DNA of 64,000 bases from Pedobacter hiemivivus (GTDB lineage: Bacteria > Bacteroidota > Bacteroidia > Sphingobacteriales > Sphingobacteriaceae), in contig NZ_SJSM01000012.1 in assembly GCF_004331685.1 (NCBI RefSeq), positions 62,001-126,000 of the forward strand. Reading direction: 5' to 3'. Under the pieces are notes generated by a model that was not told the origin of the DNA, did not search any database, and saw only the letters and a program-made list of their open reading frames with translations. Of this stretch, positions 37,297 through 47,249 are shown piece by piece (the stretch's first letter is position 1; every line of letters begins with the position of its first letter). The position numbers and the translations under genes were made by a program.

Positions 37297-38298
37297 ATGA
37301 GAAGTATTCAAAATAGCTCGGTAGTCTGTGTTTTATTAATGCTGTTTGCATTCTCGTTATCGTGTGGTGGTAGCGATAGTTTACGAGCTGTTCCAGCTAA
37401 AGTGGATGCGCCGATTGTATATGAGATTATTGAAGACAAGTTGCCTATTGCAGATCCATATGTATTGTATCACAATGGTAAATATTATGCTTACGGAACT
37501 CGTATAAATGGTTTTGAAGTATATATTTCGGACGACCTGAAGCATTGGAAGAGGAGCGATCATCTTGCGCTGTCACCAGAGAACTCATGGGGAACAAGAT
37601 GGTACTGGGCTCCTGAAGTATATTATGTTGCGTCCAAAAATAGATTTTATATGTTTTATACTGTTGATGAACACATTTGTGTGGCTTCGGCCAATACACC
37701 CACGGGACCATTTATACAGGCAGAAAAAAAACCTATCGTTGCTAATGAAAAAGGAATTGATCCTTCGTTGTTTATAGACGAAGACGGTACTCCTTACCTC
37801 TATTTTGTGCGTTTTACTTCGGGTAATGTAATTTGGATGGCCGAAATGAATGATGACTTGCAAAGTATAAAAACCAACACTTTGACCAAATGTATCAGTG
37901 CTGAAGATAATTGGGAAAAAATTCAAGGAACGATTGCTGAAGGACCCTCGGTGCTCAAGAAGGGGGGGACTTATTATTTAATGTATTCAGCAAATCACTT
38001 TGAGAGTAAAGATTATGGTGTAGGGTACGCAACCGCGAGTTCCCCAAAAGGACCATGGAAGAAGTACAATGAAAATCCGATTCTACGTAGAGATAAGCCC
38101 GCCGCTTCTGGATTGGTTGGTACTGGGCATGGTGCGCCCTTCGTTTGTGCGGATGGAACTTACAAATATATTTACCATGCGCATGCAGATAACAATAGCG
38201 TTGGGCCACGAAGGTCTTACATTAATGATTTGGGCATCTCAGCACAGGGTGTGATAAGTATTAATGCTGAAGCAATCAGACCGGTAGTAGTAAAATAA
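37297..38298 (+). CDS. GH43 family glycosidase, single-domain lipoprotein
   Basis: A 333-residue lipoprotein (SLSCGG, C23). The GH43 propeller shows base D53 in PIADPYVLYH, D155 in GIDPSLF and acid E215 in IAEGPSVL, with WYWAPEVYY between. ATG 37297 is chosen because it follows the previous stop by one base and gives the lipobox start. No accessory domain is present. Likely an exo-acting arabinofuranosidase or xylosidase on oligosaccharides; an endo-arabinanase cannot be excluded. Confidence 0.9.
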   Translation: MRSIQNSSVVCVLLMLFAFSLSCGGSDSLRAVPAKVDAPIVYEIIEDKLPIADPYVLYHNGKYYAYGTRINGFEVYISDDLKHWKRSDHLALSPENSWGTRWYWAPEVYYVASKNRFYMFYTVDEHICVASANTPTGPFIQAEKKPIVANEKGIDPSLFIDEDGTPYLYFVRFTSGNVIWMAEMNDDLQSIKTNTLTKCISAEDNWEKIQGTIAEGPSVLKKGGTYYLMYSANHFESKDYGVGYATASSPKGPWKKYNENPILRRDKPAASGLVGTGHGAPFVCADGTYKYIYHAHADNNSVGPRRSYINDLGISAQGVISINAEAIRPVVVK

Positions 38299-38329
38299 AC
38301 AGATCATAAAATACTAAACACAAAAACAA

Positions 38330-40777
38330 ATGAAACGATTCTTTCTTTCCTTAGGCCTGGTTGCCGCAATGCTTAGTGCATCTGCCCAACAGCGTAAAGC
38401 ACCGGCCTACCCACTGATTACGCACGATCCTTATTTTAGTATCTGGTCGTTTTCCGATCATCTTAATGCGGAGCCAACAAAACACTGGACAGGCACAAAT
38501 CATGCACTATCCGGATTGATTAAAGTTGATCAACAGGTTTACAGTTTTTTAGGTAAAGCCGATAAGCATTTTGAAATGCTTTTACCTACAGCTGAAGGCA
38601 AATCCTATACTGCAAAATATTCGGAAAAAGAACCGGCTGCAGGTTGGGAAAAGACTGATTACAATGATCAGAGCTGGAAAGCTGGAAATGCACCATTTGG
38701 TGACAGTGATGCCAAGACCCAATGGAAAAGTGATAACCTATGGATGCGTCGTGAGTTTAATCTGGACAATATCGACCTTAAAGGTTTGAATTTAAGAATC
38801 AATCATGACGATAATATTGATCTGTTTTTAAACGGTGTTAAAGTTTACAGCTGTAATTGCTGGACCGGTAAATATGTTAATATCCCTATTGATGAAAAGA
38901 TAAAGGGTGTATTGAGGAAAGGCAAAAATGTTATTGCTGCTCATGTTAAAAATACAGCAGGCGGGCAATGGCTAGATGTCGGCTTAGCTGTCGAAAAGCC
39001 AGCAGCCGAATTAAAGTCGGTGCTTATGGCTAAGCAAAACAATGTAACTATAAATGCCACACAAACCATCTATCAATTTAGTGCAGGTAAGGTAGATCTG
39101 GAACTTACTTTCACATCGCCTTTGCTGATGGATAACCTCGATCTGGTAGCCAGACCGGTTTCTTATGTGTCGTTTAAGCTTAAGGCCAATGATGGGAAAA
39201 AGCACAATGCGCAGGTTTATTTTGGCGCTTCAACGGATATAGCGACCAATAATCCTGCTCAGGAAGTGGAGGCATCAGCTTACAGGAACGGAGCACTTTC
39301 GGTGCTTAAAGCTGGTACAACAGCACAGCCGGTTTTGAAAAAAAAGGGGGATGATATCCGTATCGATTGGGGTTATATGTACGTTGCTGTTGCTCAAAAT
39401 AGCGGGAAACAATATGTTACTTCATCGGCAAATGCGATTTCATCTTTTATAAGTGGAAAAGTCGCTGCTACTCCGGCGAAAGGTAATAGCTTAACATTGG
39501 CTACAGTATTGCCTTTTAGTGTAGGCCCAATAGCTACAGAAAAAACAGTATTGATTGGTTATGACGATATAGAGTCTGTTCAATATTTCGGCGAAAACTT
39601 AAAACCATGGTGGAACCGCAAAAATAACCAGACCATAGATAAACAGCTTACATTGGCAAACAATGAATACGCTTCGGTTTTACAAAAATGCGATGCATTT
39701 AATAAGCAATATTATGCTGCAAACTTAAAAGTAGGCGGTAAAGGATATGCTGATCTTTTAGATCTTTCGTATCGTCAGGCCATCTCTGCACACAAATTAG
39801 TGGAAAGTCCGCAGGGCGAGATTTTATTTCTTTCTAAAGAAAACTTTAGTAATGGCTCTATCAATACTGTAGATATTACTTACCCCTCAGCGCCATTGTT
39901 TTTGGTATACAATCCTGATTTGTTAAAAGGAATGTTAAATGGGATTTTTTATTACAGCGAAAGCGGAAAGTGGAAAAAACCTTTTCCTGCACACGATATA
40001 GGTACTTACCCTTTGGCAAATGGACAAACTTATGGTGAGGATATGCCCGTAGAGGAAGCTGGGAACATGCTTATTCTTACTGCAGCAATTGCTAAGGTTG
40101 AAGGTAATGCAGACTATGCTAAAAAACATTGGAAGACGCTTTCTATCTGGGCAGATTATCTGAGTAAAAACGGTTTTGATCCAGCAAATCAGTTGTGTAC
40201 TGATGATTTTGCTGGTCATCTTGCCCGGAATACGAACTTATCGGTAAAAGCCATTGTAGCTTTAGGCGGTTACGGAATGCTTGCAGCACAATTGGGGGAA
40301 AAAGAAGCAGCAGCAAAGTATACGCCAATGGCTAAGGAAATGGCAAAAAAATGGATGGAAATGGCTGATGCGGGTGATCACTATGCTTTAACATTTGATT
40401 TGAAAAATACCTGGAGCCAAAAGTATAACCTTGTTTGGGATAAGGTATTGAAGCTTGGTATTTTTCCAGAAACTGTTTATAAAAAGGAGATTAATTTTTA
40501 TCTGAAAAAGCAAAATGCTTTTGGTTTGCCATTGGACAGCCGTAAAACTTATACTAAATCTGATTGGATTTTGTGGACAGCAACCTTGACCGATAATCGT
40601 GCTGATTTTGAGAAATTCTTAAAGCCAATCAATAAATTCGTTCTGGAGTCGCCAAGTAGAGTACCATTAAATGACTGGCATGAAACGACCAATGGTAAGC
40701 AGGTGGGCTTTCAAGCACGTAGTGTGGTAGGTGGTTATGCCATTAAATTGTTGGATTACCAGTTAAATAAAAGATAG
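38330..40777 (+). CDS. Glutaminase A-like protein (DUF4964/DUF5127/DUF4965/DUF1793 layout)
   Basis: An 815-residue exported protein (signal to about residue 19). It begins PAYPLITHDPYFSIWSFSD, typical of DUF4964; residues about 90-220 look like a galactose-binding jelly roll (DQSWKAGNAPFGD, WMRREFNL, NIDLFLNGVKVY); then DUF5127 and a C-terminal alpha-barrel with DLSYRQAISAHKL and EDMPVEEAGNMLILTAAIA. The family is named after a fungal glutaminase, but members lie in many Bacteroidota PULs, where a glycosidase role is plausible for this barrel. The role here is unproven. Confidence 0.85.
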   Translation: MKRFFLSLGLVAAMLSASAQQRKAPAYPLITHDPYFSIWSFSDHLNAEPTKHWTGTNHALSGLIKVDQQVYSFLGKADKHFEMLLPTAEGKSYTAKYSEKEPAAGWEKTDYNDQSWKAGNAPFGDSDAKTQWKSDNLWMRREFNLDNIDLKGLNLRINHDDNIDLFLNGVKVYSCNCWTGKYVNIPIDEKIKGVLRKGKNVIAAHVKNTAGGQWLDVGLAVEKPAAELKSVLMAKQNNVTINATQTIYQFSAGKVDLELTFTSPLLMDNLDLVARPVSYVSFKLKANDGKKHNAQVYFGASTDIATNNPAQEVEASAYRNGALSVLKAGTTAQPVLKKKGDDIRIDWGYMYVAVAQNSGKQYVTSSANAISSFISGKVAATPAKGNSLTLATVLPFSVGPIATEKTVLIGYDDIESVQYFGENLKPWWNRKNNQTIDKQLTLANNEYASVLQKCDAFNKQYYAANLKVGGKGYADLLDLSYRQAISAHKLVESPQGEILFLSKENFSNGSINTVDITYPSAPLFLVYNPDLLKGMLNGIFYYSESGKWKKPFPAHDIGTYPLANGQTYGEDMPVEEAGNMLILTAAIAKVEGNADYAKKHWKTLSIWADYLSKNGFDPANQLCTDDFAGHLARNTNLSVKAIVALGGYGMLAAQLGEKEAAAKYTPMAKEMAKKWMEMADAGDHYALTFDLKNTWSQKYNLVWDKVLKLGIFPETVYKKEINFYLKKQNAFGLPLDSRKTYTKSDWILWTATLTDNRADFEKFLKPINKFVLESPSRVPLNDWHETTNGKQVGFQARSVVGGYAIKLLDYQLNKR

Positions 40778-40785
40778 AGGATTCA

Positions 40786-43700
40786 ATGAATACGTTATAC
40801 CCTAAACTATGGTTAACAATGCGATTAACCACCGTTATATCAATAGCCTCTCTAATGCATGTAAGTGCTGCTACTTTTGGCCAGCGGATCAATGTTGAGC
40901 AGAATCGTCTTGCAATTGATGTCAGGGGCAAGATTCTGGACGAGAACGACCAGCCGCTGATTGGTGCAACTGTAGGTATAAAGGGCAAGGGCAGGTCGGT
41001 AATGACCGATCAGAATGGTGCCTTTCATCTGGCAAATGTTGCGGAGCAAGATAAACTGGTGATCAGTTATATCGGCTATGAGCTCATGGAAGTTAATGTG
41101 GCTGCGGATATGGGAAGTATTCGATTGAAGCGAACCGTTGGTGATCTGAATGAAGTGGTGGTAATTGGCTATGGCACCGCCAGGAAGAAAGACCTTACTG
41201 GTGCAATTACGCAGCTTAAGCCTGATAAAATTGCCGAGGAAAATCCAAGAACTGTTCAGGATATTCTAAGGGGGACGCCTGGTTTAACTATTGGACTGGA
41301 TGCATCAGCAAAAAATGGTGGTTCCATCAACATCCGCGGACAGCGTTCTGTTTATACAGATGGTAACCATAATTCCCCATTGCTTATCCTGGACGGGATG
41401 ATCTTCTATGGAGAGTTATCTGAGATCAATCCTGATGATATTGAACAGATCGATGTACTCAAAGACGCTTCGGCCGCTGCCATTTATGGTGCACAGTCTG
41501 CCAACGGCGTCCTTATCATTACCACTAAAAAAGGAAAACCGGGTAAGCCAAGAATTAATTTTACCTCAAACCTGGGGCTGTCAACCATGGGCGCAAATCG
41601 GCCTGTCTGGGGAGCCGAGGGATATATGAAATACAGAGAGGACTGGTACATTGCAGGCTCGTATGACCTTAATACGGTTACAGGTAATTATGAGCCATAT
41701 ATGTCAAGCAGTATTGATGCTGTAGTTGCTAAAAATAAACCAGGGTATTACGAAAAGCCAACTCCGGCTATGTTCGCTAAATATGGAATTACTGAGGCCA
41801 CCTGGAGAGCCTATTCTCCGACCGGTGCGGGCGACTCTGACGAGCGGATCTACGCAACGCGTATCGGAATGGGACACACCGTATTGACCAATTATCTTGC
41901 CGGCAAAATTTTCGATTGGTACGACCATAGTTTCCGCGATGGGACTAACCAGGATTATAACCTCAGCGTTTCCGGTGCCAGTGATAAGATCAATTATTAC
42001 ATGTCTGCCGGATACCTTTCAAATCAAGGAGTTGTTGTGGGTGACAATTACAAAGCTGTACGCGCCAACCTTAAAGTTGATGGCAAAGTAACAGACTGGC
42101 TAAACATTGGTGCCAATGTTAACTTTCAGGACCGGTCAGACGGAAATATAGCAACAGACTGGGCTAGTGCAATTATTTTTAACAGTCCTTTCGCTGCTTA
42201 CCGGGATGGGAGCGGAAACTTAGAGATCTACCCCCAGGGTTCAACCCTGACTGGTCTTGTAAGAGGATATAATTATGATTATAACAGGCAGTTTCAGGAT
42301 CTTGAAAGCGGCTACAATGTTTTAAACTCTATTTTTACGGCAAAAGTAAAACTGCCTTTTAATATCACTTATTCATTTAACGCTTCGCCTCGGTATCAAT
42401 GGTTCTATAAACGCTATTTTACCTCATCCTTACATCCTGATTGGAGTCCTGGTTCAAAAAAAGCAGGGGTAAATCGCGATAACAGTAAACGTTTTGACTG
42501 GTCGCTCAATAATACCATTAACTGGGAACATACCTTTGCTACAAAACACCGTGTTAATGTAACGTTAGTGCAGGAAGCAGAAGAGCGCCAGTCCTGGAGG
42601 GACAATATTCAAGCTTGGGACATATCGCCTACCGATGCCTTAGGTTTTCATGAAACCAAAGGTGGTGACAAGCTGATGAGTGAGTTTGATTCTGAAGACA
42701 GTCGCCAAACGGCAGATGGTATGCTTGCCCGTCTCTTCTATTCTTATGATGACAGGTATATGCTGACCACCTCTATACGCCGTGACGGCTACTCGGCATT
42801 TGGCACATCCAATCCACGTGCAACGTTCCTGTCTCTTGCTTTAGGCTGGACCTTTACCAACGAAAATTTCTTTAAGTGGAAGCCATTGAGCAATGGTAAG
42901 CTGCGCTTGTCTTATGGACAAAATGGAAACCGCTCGCTTGACAACCCATACGTTGCATTGGCCAACCTTGCCAATGGGACGGGTACACAAGGTTATATAG
43001 ACGCAAGTGGTAAATATGTACAATTCCAATATCTGCGATTAGATCGCATGGCCAATAAAAACCTGCAATGGGAAAAAACAGCCTCTTTCAATGTAGGGTT
43101 AGATCTGGGCTTTTTGAATAACCGTATTTCAACGACATTGGATTATTTCCAGATGTCTACTACCGATATGATCATGAATCAGTCCTTACCAGGTTTCTCC
43201 GGATTTAGCAGCATCACAACCAATTTAGGTGAGGTACAGAACAAAGGATTTGAAATATCGGTCAACTCGCAGAATATCAAGGCGAAAGATTTTAGTTGGA
43301 ACACTAGCCTTGGATTCTCAAAATACACCAATAAGATTAAACATCTTTATTACCAGTTTGTAGACGTGCTAGATGCAAGCGGTAATGTGGTGTCAAGTAA
43401 AGAGGTGGATGATATTGGAAATAAGTGGTTCATTGGGCAGCCTATCAGCTCCATCTGGGATTACAGGGTAACAGGTATTTGGCAGACCAATGAACTTGAT
43501 GAAGCGGCCAGACACGGGCAGCGTCCGGGGGATCCTAAAGTGGCCAACAATTACACGGCAGATGATAAAGTTGATGTCAATGGAAAAATTACACCTGTTT
43601 ACAATGATAACGACAAGGAGTTTCTGGGTCAAACGCAGGCACCCATCATGTGGTCTTTAAGAAATGACTTTACCTATAAAAACTTCAGTTTTTCCTTTAA

Positions 43701-44118
43701 CCTCTATTCCTACTGGGGGCATAAGCGACTTAACGGGGCTTATCTCAACCAGGATAATGGCACTTCGACCATTAGCCAGGGACTTGCCAATACCTATGAG
43801 AAACCATATTGGACACTGGAAGCGCCCAGCGATTTCTGGGCTCGCTTAGAATCAAAAGGTCCTTCAGGACTTAATGCACCTCAGCGGGTATTTGACCGTT
43901 CTTTTATCAGGCTAGATAATGTAACCCTGGGCTATACATTGCCGAAAAAACTGACTTCGGCTGCCCATATTGAAAATTTAAAAGTTTTTGGTTCTGTACG
44001 TAACCTGGCCGTTTGGAATAAAGATAAGAACTGGCGTTATTGGGATATTGAACTTGAAAATTCACAAATGGGACCTACCCCTAGAATATATACACTTGGG
44101 TTAAACCTAAGTTTTTAA
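40786..44118 (+). CDS. SusC/RagA TonB-linked outer-membrane protein (PUL pair 2)
   Basis: A 1110-residue transporter, starting 8 bp after the previous stop. After a signal segment (about 10-33) the stretch QRINVEQNRLAIDV looks like the first strand of an STN domain but runs directly into the regulatory domain (VRGKILDENDQPLIGATV, VISYIGYE). The plug carries DVLKDASAAAIYGAQSANG and the barrel ends LGLNLSF. It is the second importer of this PUL and pairs with the SusD at 44130. Confidence 0.95.
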   Translation: MNTLYPKLWLTMRLTTVISIASLMHVSAATFGQRINVEQNRLAIDVRGKILDENDQPLIGATVGIKGKGRSVMTDQNGAFHLANVAEQDKLVISYIGYELMEVNVAADMGSIRLKRTVGDLNEVVVIGYGTARKKDLTGAITQLKPDKIAEENPRTVQDILRGTPGLTIGLDASAKNGGSINIRGQRSVYTDGNHNSPLLILDGMIFYGELSEINPDDIEQIDVLKDASAAAIYGAQSANGVLIITTKKGKPGKPRINFTSNLGLSTMGANRPVWGAEGYMKYREDWYIAGSYDLNTVTGNYEPYMSSSIDAVVAKNKPGYYEKPTPAMFAKYGITEATWRAYSPTGAGDSDERIYATRIGMGHTVLTNYLAGKIFDWYDHSFRDGTNQDYNLSVSGASDKINYYMSAGYLSNQGVVVGDNYKAVRANLKVDGKVTDWLNIGANVNFQDRSDGNIATDWASAIIFNSPFAAYRDGSGNLEIYPQGSTLTGLVRGYNYDYNRQFQDLESGYNVLNSIFTAKVKLPFNITYSFNASPRYQWFYKRYFTSSLHPDWSPGSKKAGVNRDNSKRFDWSLNNTINWEHTFATKHRVNVTLVQEAEERQSWRDNIQAWDISPTDALGFHETKGGDKLMSEFDSEDSRQTADGMLARLFYSYDDRYMLTTSIRRDGYSAFGTSNPRATFLSLALGWTFTNENFFKWKPLSNGKLRLSYGQNGNRSLDNPYVALANLANGTGTQGYIDASGKYVQFQYLRLDRMANKNLQWEKTASFNVGLDLGFLNNRISTTLDYFQMSTTDMIMNQSLPGFSGFSSITTNLGEVQNKGFEISVNSQNIKAKDFSWNTSLGFSKYTNKIKHLYYQFVDVLDASGNVVSSKEVDDIGNKWFIGQPISSIWDYRVTGIWQTNELDEAARHGQRPGDPKVANNYTADDKVDVNGKITPVYNDNDKEFLGQTQAPIMWSLRNDFTYKNFSFSFNLYSYWGHKRLNGAYLNQDNGTSTISQGLANTYEKPYWTLEAPSDFWARLESKGPSGLNAPQRVFDRSFIRLDNVTLGYTLPKKLTSAAHIENLKVFGSVRNLAVWNKDKNWRYWDIELENSQMGPTPRIYTLGLNLSF

Positions 44119-44129
44119 ACGAATTAAGG

Positions 44130-46058
44130 ATGAAAACGAATAATTTTTATACATCGGCTCTTTTTGTAATAGGTATATGTGCGCTTACTTTCATTTCAGG
44201 CTGCAAGAAGGATTTTTTAAAACCGGATCCACTCTCTTTTTACGAGCCTGATATTACATTTTCAAGTCGTGCGGGTCTTGAAGCAACAACTGCGCTGCTG
44301 GATAGGCACTTACGTACCTATTGGAGCCATTTGAATACACGGGATATTTCTGTGCCAATCGGTACGGAGTATATGCTGTCGGATGTAGCTGTTTCGGCTA
44401 AAACAGACGATGGAAACATCTTTGCCGATGTGGCCACACGCCTTACGCCTACAGATGGTATGTTTGACAATGATGTCAACATGATTTCTTTCTTTTGGGG
44501 CGAGACCTATAATGGGATTAAATATGCCAATACCATTACCAGCTTGATTGATAACGTACCTGGTTTGGATCAGGGGACTAAACGGGAGTTTCTTGGCAGG
44601 GCTTATTTTCACAGATCTTTTCGGTATCTGGCGCTTTGCTTTCAGTTTAAGGATGTGCCATTGGTCACCAAAATATTAACTGCACCCAAACAAAACTATA
44701 AAACTACGAGCCGTGAGGCTATTTTGGAAATGATTACCGCTGATATGGAAAAGGCGGTAGCATGGGTACCTGAGCAATCGAAAATGGCTTATATCGGAAT
44801 GATCAACAAGGGCGCTTGTCGGCAGCTGCTGACAAAGTGCTATCTGGCCACCGGTCAGTGGGATAAAGCCATTGCCCAGGCCGATACGCTGATTAACCAA
44901 TCTGGTTACGCTTTGATGAACAACAGCTTTGGTACATTTGACAATCCTTCTCCGGTTAATTGGCCCGTGACCCGTAACGTCATCTGGGATTTGCATCGCC
45001 CGGTAAATAAAGCGATCGCCGCCAATAAAGAAGCGATTCTGGTTATGCCTAACCGTGAAGGTACCGATGCGACCATCAGATACAAATCTATGCGCAACTG
45101 GGGGCCAATGTGGAACCAGGCAGCATTAAAATCACCCAGTGGAAAGGTGCTCCTGTCGGTGGGTAAAACAGATGCCAAATATAGAGCCGAAAATGATATT
45201 AACGGTACCGTAGGAAGAGGTATAGCTATGATTAGACCTACTTATTTTGCCCAGTTCGGTCTTTGGTCTGTAAACGGACAAAACGATGCTACAGATCTGC
45301 GCCATAACAGTGCCGTAGGAAACTGGGCCAATATGGAAATGCTGAAGTATAACGATCCAACGGATTCTTTCTACGGCCAGAACTTGAGGCTGTACAATGT
45401 TAACACGCTTTTGTGTACAGATACTATACGCAGCTGGTTTAACTGGCCGCATTATAAAATATATATCGAAGATCCTGTATTTCTGGCTACGCCTACCTCG
45501 AATAGAAACGATGGGGGAGCGGCCGACTGGTATTGCTATCGTTTGGCAGAAACCTATTTATTAAGGGCAGAAGCGCAATTTTACAAAGGAAATGTTGGAG
45601 CGGCAGTGGAAGATGTAAATGTGGTAAGAAGGAGAGCCCAGTGCGCCCAGTTGTACACCACTGTAAACATTGGTGATATTGTGAACGAACGCGCACGTGA
45701 GTTGTATATGGAAGAATGGAGGCATATGGAATTGAGCAGGATTTCTTACAGTCTGGCTTTAAGTGGCAAAGCAGATGAATGGGGCAATACTTATAATGTA
45801 AATACCCTGGCAAACAACAGCTACTGGTATCAGCGCATACAGCATTATAATGATTATTACAATAAAAACAAGGTGAGCGTAAGGAATAGAAATTATACCA
45901 TCGCGCCAAACAACATCTACTGGCCTATTCCTCAAACTGCAATTAACTCCAATCTATATGGCAAATTGCGTCAAAATTCCGGCTATAGCGGTTATGATGG
46001 TGGTATAGAGATGTGGACCAAGTGGCAGGATGCCGTAGCTGATGAGGATACGAATTAA
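44130..46058 (+). CDS. SusD/RagB family glycan-binding lipoprotein (PUL pair 2)
   Basis: A 642-residue lipoprotein (lipobox LTFISGCKKDFL). The family pattern is seen in REFLGRAYFHRSFRYLALCFQFKDVPLV, CYRLAETYLLRAEAQFYKG and RARELYMEEWRHMELSRIS. It is 11 bp downstream of its SusC. Its sequence differs clearly from the SusD at 34190, so the two pairs probably take up different parts of the substrate. Confidence 0.94.
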   Translation: MKTNNFYTSALFVIGICALTFISGCKKDFLKPDPLSFYEPDITFSSRAGLEATTALLDRHLRTYWSHLNTRDISVPIGTEYMLSDVAVSAKTDDGNIFADVATRLTPTDGMFDNDVNMISFFWGETYNGIKYANTITSLIDNVPGLDQGTKREFLGRAYFHRSFRYLALCFQFKDVPLVTKILTAPKQNYKTTSREAILEMITADMEKAVAWVPEQSKMAYIGMINKGACRQLLTKCYLATGQWDKAIAQADTLINQSGYALMNNSFGTFDNPSPVNWPVTRNVIWDLHRPVNKAIAANKEAILVMPNREGTDATIRYKSMRNWGPMWNQAALKSPSGKVLLSVGKTDAKYRAENDINGTVGRGIAMIRPTYFAQFGLWSVNGQNDATDLRHNSAVGNWANMEMLKYNDPTDSFYGQNLRLYNVNTLLCTDTIRSWFNWPHYKIYIEDPVFLATPTSNRNDGGAADWYCYRLAETYLLRAEAQFYKGNVGAAVEDVNVVRRRAQCAQLYTTVNIGDIVNERARELYMEEWRHMELSRISYSLALSGKADEWGNTYNVNTLANNSYWYQRIQHYNDYYNKNKVSVRNRNYTIAPNNIYWPIPQTAINSNLYGKLRQNSGYSGYDGGIEMWTKWQDAVADEDTN

Positions 46059-46078
46059 ATTTTAAACATAACACTCAC

Positions 46079-47185
46079 ATGAATAAGAGACTATTTTTAT
46101 CGCTGCTCGCAGTATTTGCATTTCAATTGTTATTTGCCCAGCGCGAAGGGCTGTCCGGGTTTTCTAAAGGATCAACGCCCGACGAGGTGGGCAAGCGTCT
46201 GGCTTATCATTTTGTAAACAGCAGACATGATCTTTATGCCGGCAGGTACATTCATTATGCCGGTGTATGCACCTGGAATGGTGCCATTGATTATGCTTTG
46301 AAAACGAAGGACCAAAAGTTGATTAAGCTTCTGCAAGATAAATTCGAACCGTTTTTTACCATCGAAAAGCCATTGTTGCCGCCTATGAACCACGTGGATT
46401 ATAACATGTTTGGCAGTCTGGCGCTGAAACTCTACCAGATCACAAAAGACGAGCGCTATCGTAAAATGGGGCTGGCCTACGCTGATTCACAGTGGGAAGT
46501 GCCTAAAAATGCAAACCCAGAGGAGAAAGCCTGGGCTGATAAAGGTTTTTCCTGGCAGACACGCCTCTGGATTGATGATATGTATATGATCACCGTGGTA
46601 CAAAATGAGGCTTACAAAGTAACTGGTGACCGCAAATATATCGATAGGGCAGCAAAAGAAATGGTACGCTATCTGGATGAGCTGCAACGTCCGAACGGAC
46701 TTTTCTATCATGCTCCAGATGTTCCATATTATTGGGCGAGGGGAGCGGGCTGGATGGCAGTAGGTATGCCTGATCTACTTCGTGAGTTACCTAAGGACCA
46801 CAAAGATCGCCCCCGAATTATGCAAGGTTACCTGACCATGATGAAAAGTCTGAAAACGTACCAAAGGCCGAGTGGTATGTGGAATCAGCTTATTGATGAA
46901 CCTGATTTTTGGCCTGAAACATCAGGTACTGCGATGTTTACTTATGCATTTATTGTTGGTGTTCGTGAAGGATGGCTTGATGCTGCAGATTATGCGCCGG
47001 CAGCTCGAAAAGCTTGGTTAGCGATGGTGCCGTACATTGACCAACGTAACAACGTAACGGAAGTTTGTATCGGTACAGGCAAAAAGAACGATAAACAGCA
47101 TTATCATGACCGCCCACGCAATGCAGGAGACCTTCACGGGCAGGCGCCTTACCTGTGGTGTGCAGCTGCGCTTTTAGGTAAGTAA
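46079..47185 (+). CDS. Unsaturated glycuronyl hydrolase, GH105/GH88 type (second copy)
   Basis: A 368-residue exported protein (signal to residue 20). Barrel motifs include YHFVNSRHDLYAGRYIHYAGVCTWNGAIDY, LWIDDMYMITVVQ with D166 in WxD as the likely catalytic residue, YWARGAGWMAVGMPDLL and SGMWNQLIDEPDFWPETSGTAMF-type C-terminal motif split over 46860-46950. It shares the family with the copy at 27016 but is only distantly alike, suggesting another aglycone or another uronic acid. It ends the SusCD2 segment of the operon. Confidence 0.88.
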   Translation: MNKRLFLSLLAVFAFQLLFAQREGLSGFSKGSTPDEVGKRLAYHFVNSRHDLYAGRYIHYAGVCTWNGAIDYALKTKDQKLIKLLQDKFEPFFTIEKPLLPPMNHVDYNMFGSLALKLYQITKDERYRKMGLAYADSQWEVPKNANPEEKAWADKGFSWQTRLWIDDMYMITVVQNEAYKVTGDRKYIDRAAKEMVRYLDELQRPNGLFYHAPDVPYYWARGAGWMAVGMPDLLRELPKDHKDRPRIMQGYLTMMKSLKTYQRPSGMWNQLIDEPDFWPETSGTAMFTYAFIVGVREGWLDAADYAPAARKAWLAMVPYIDQRNNVTEVCIGTGKKNDKQHYHDRPRNAGDLHGQAPYLWCAAALLGK

Positions 47186-47249
47186 TTGGTTAGTTTTCAA
47201 CACAAGCAAAGGCATCAAACAAATTTTCATTTTTTTAAATAAATCGGTT

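Noticed and set aside
45493..45909. A 138-codon minus-strand frame within SusD
   Set aside because: It is a composition-driven shadow of the SusD gene, very rich in Cys, His and Ser, with no family resemblance.
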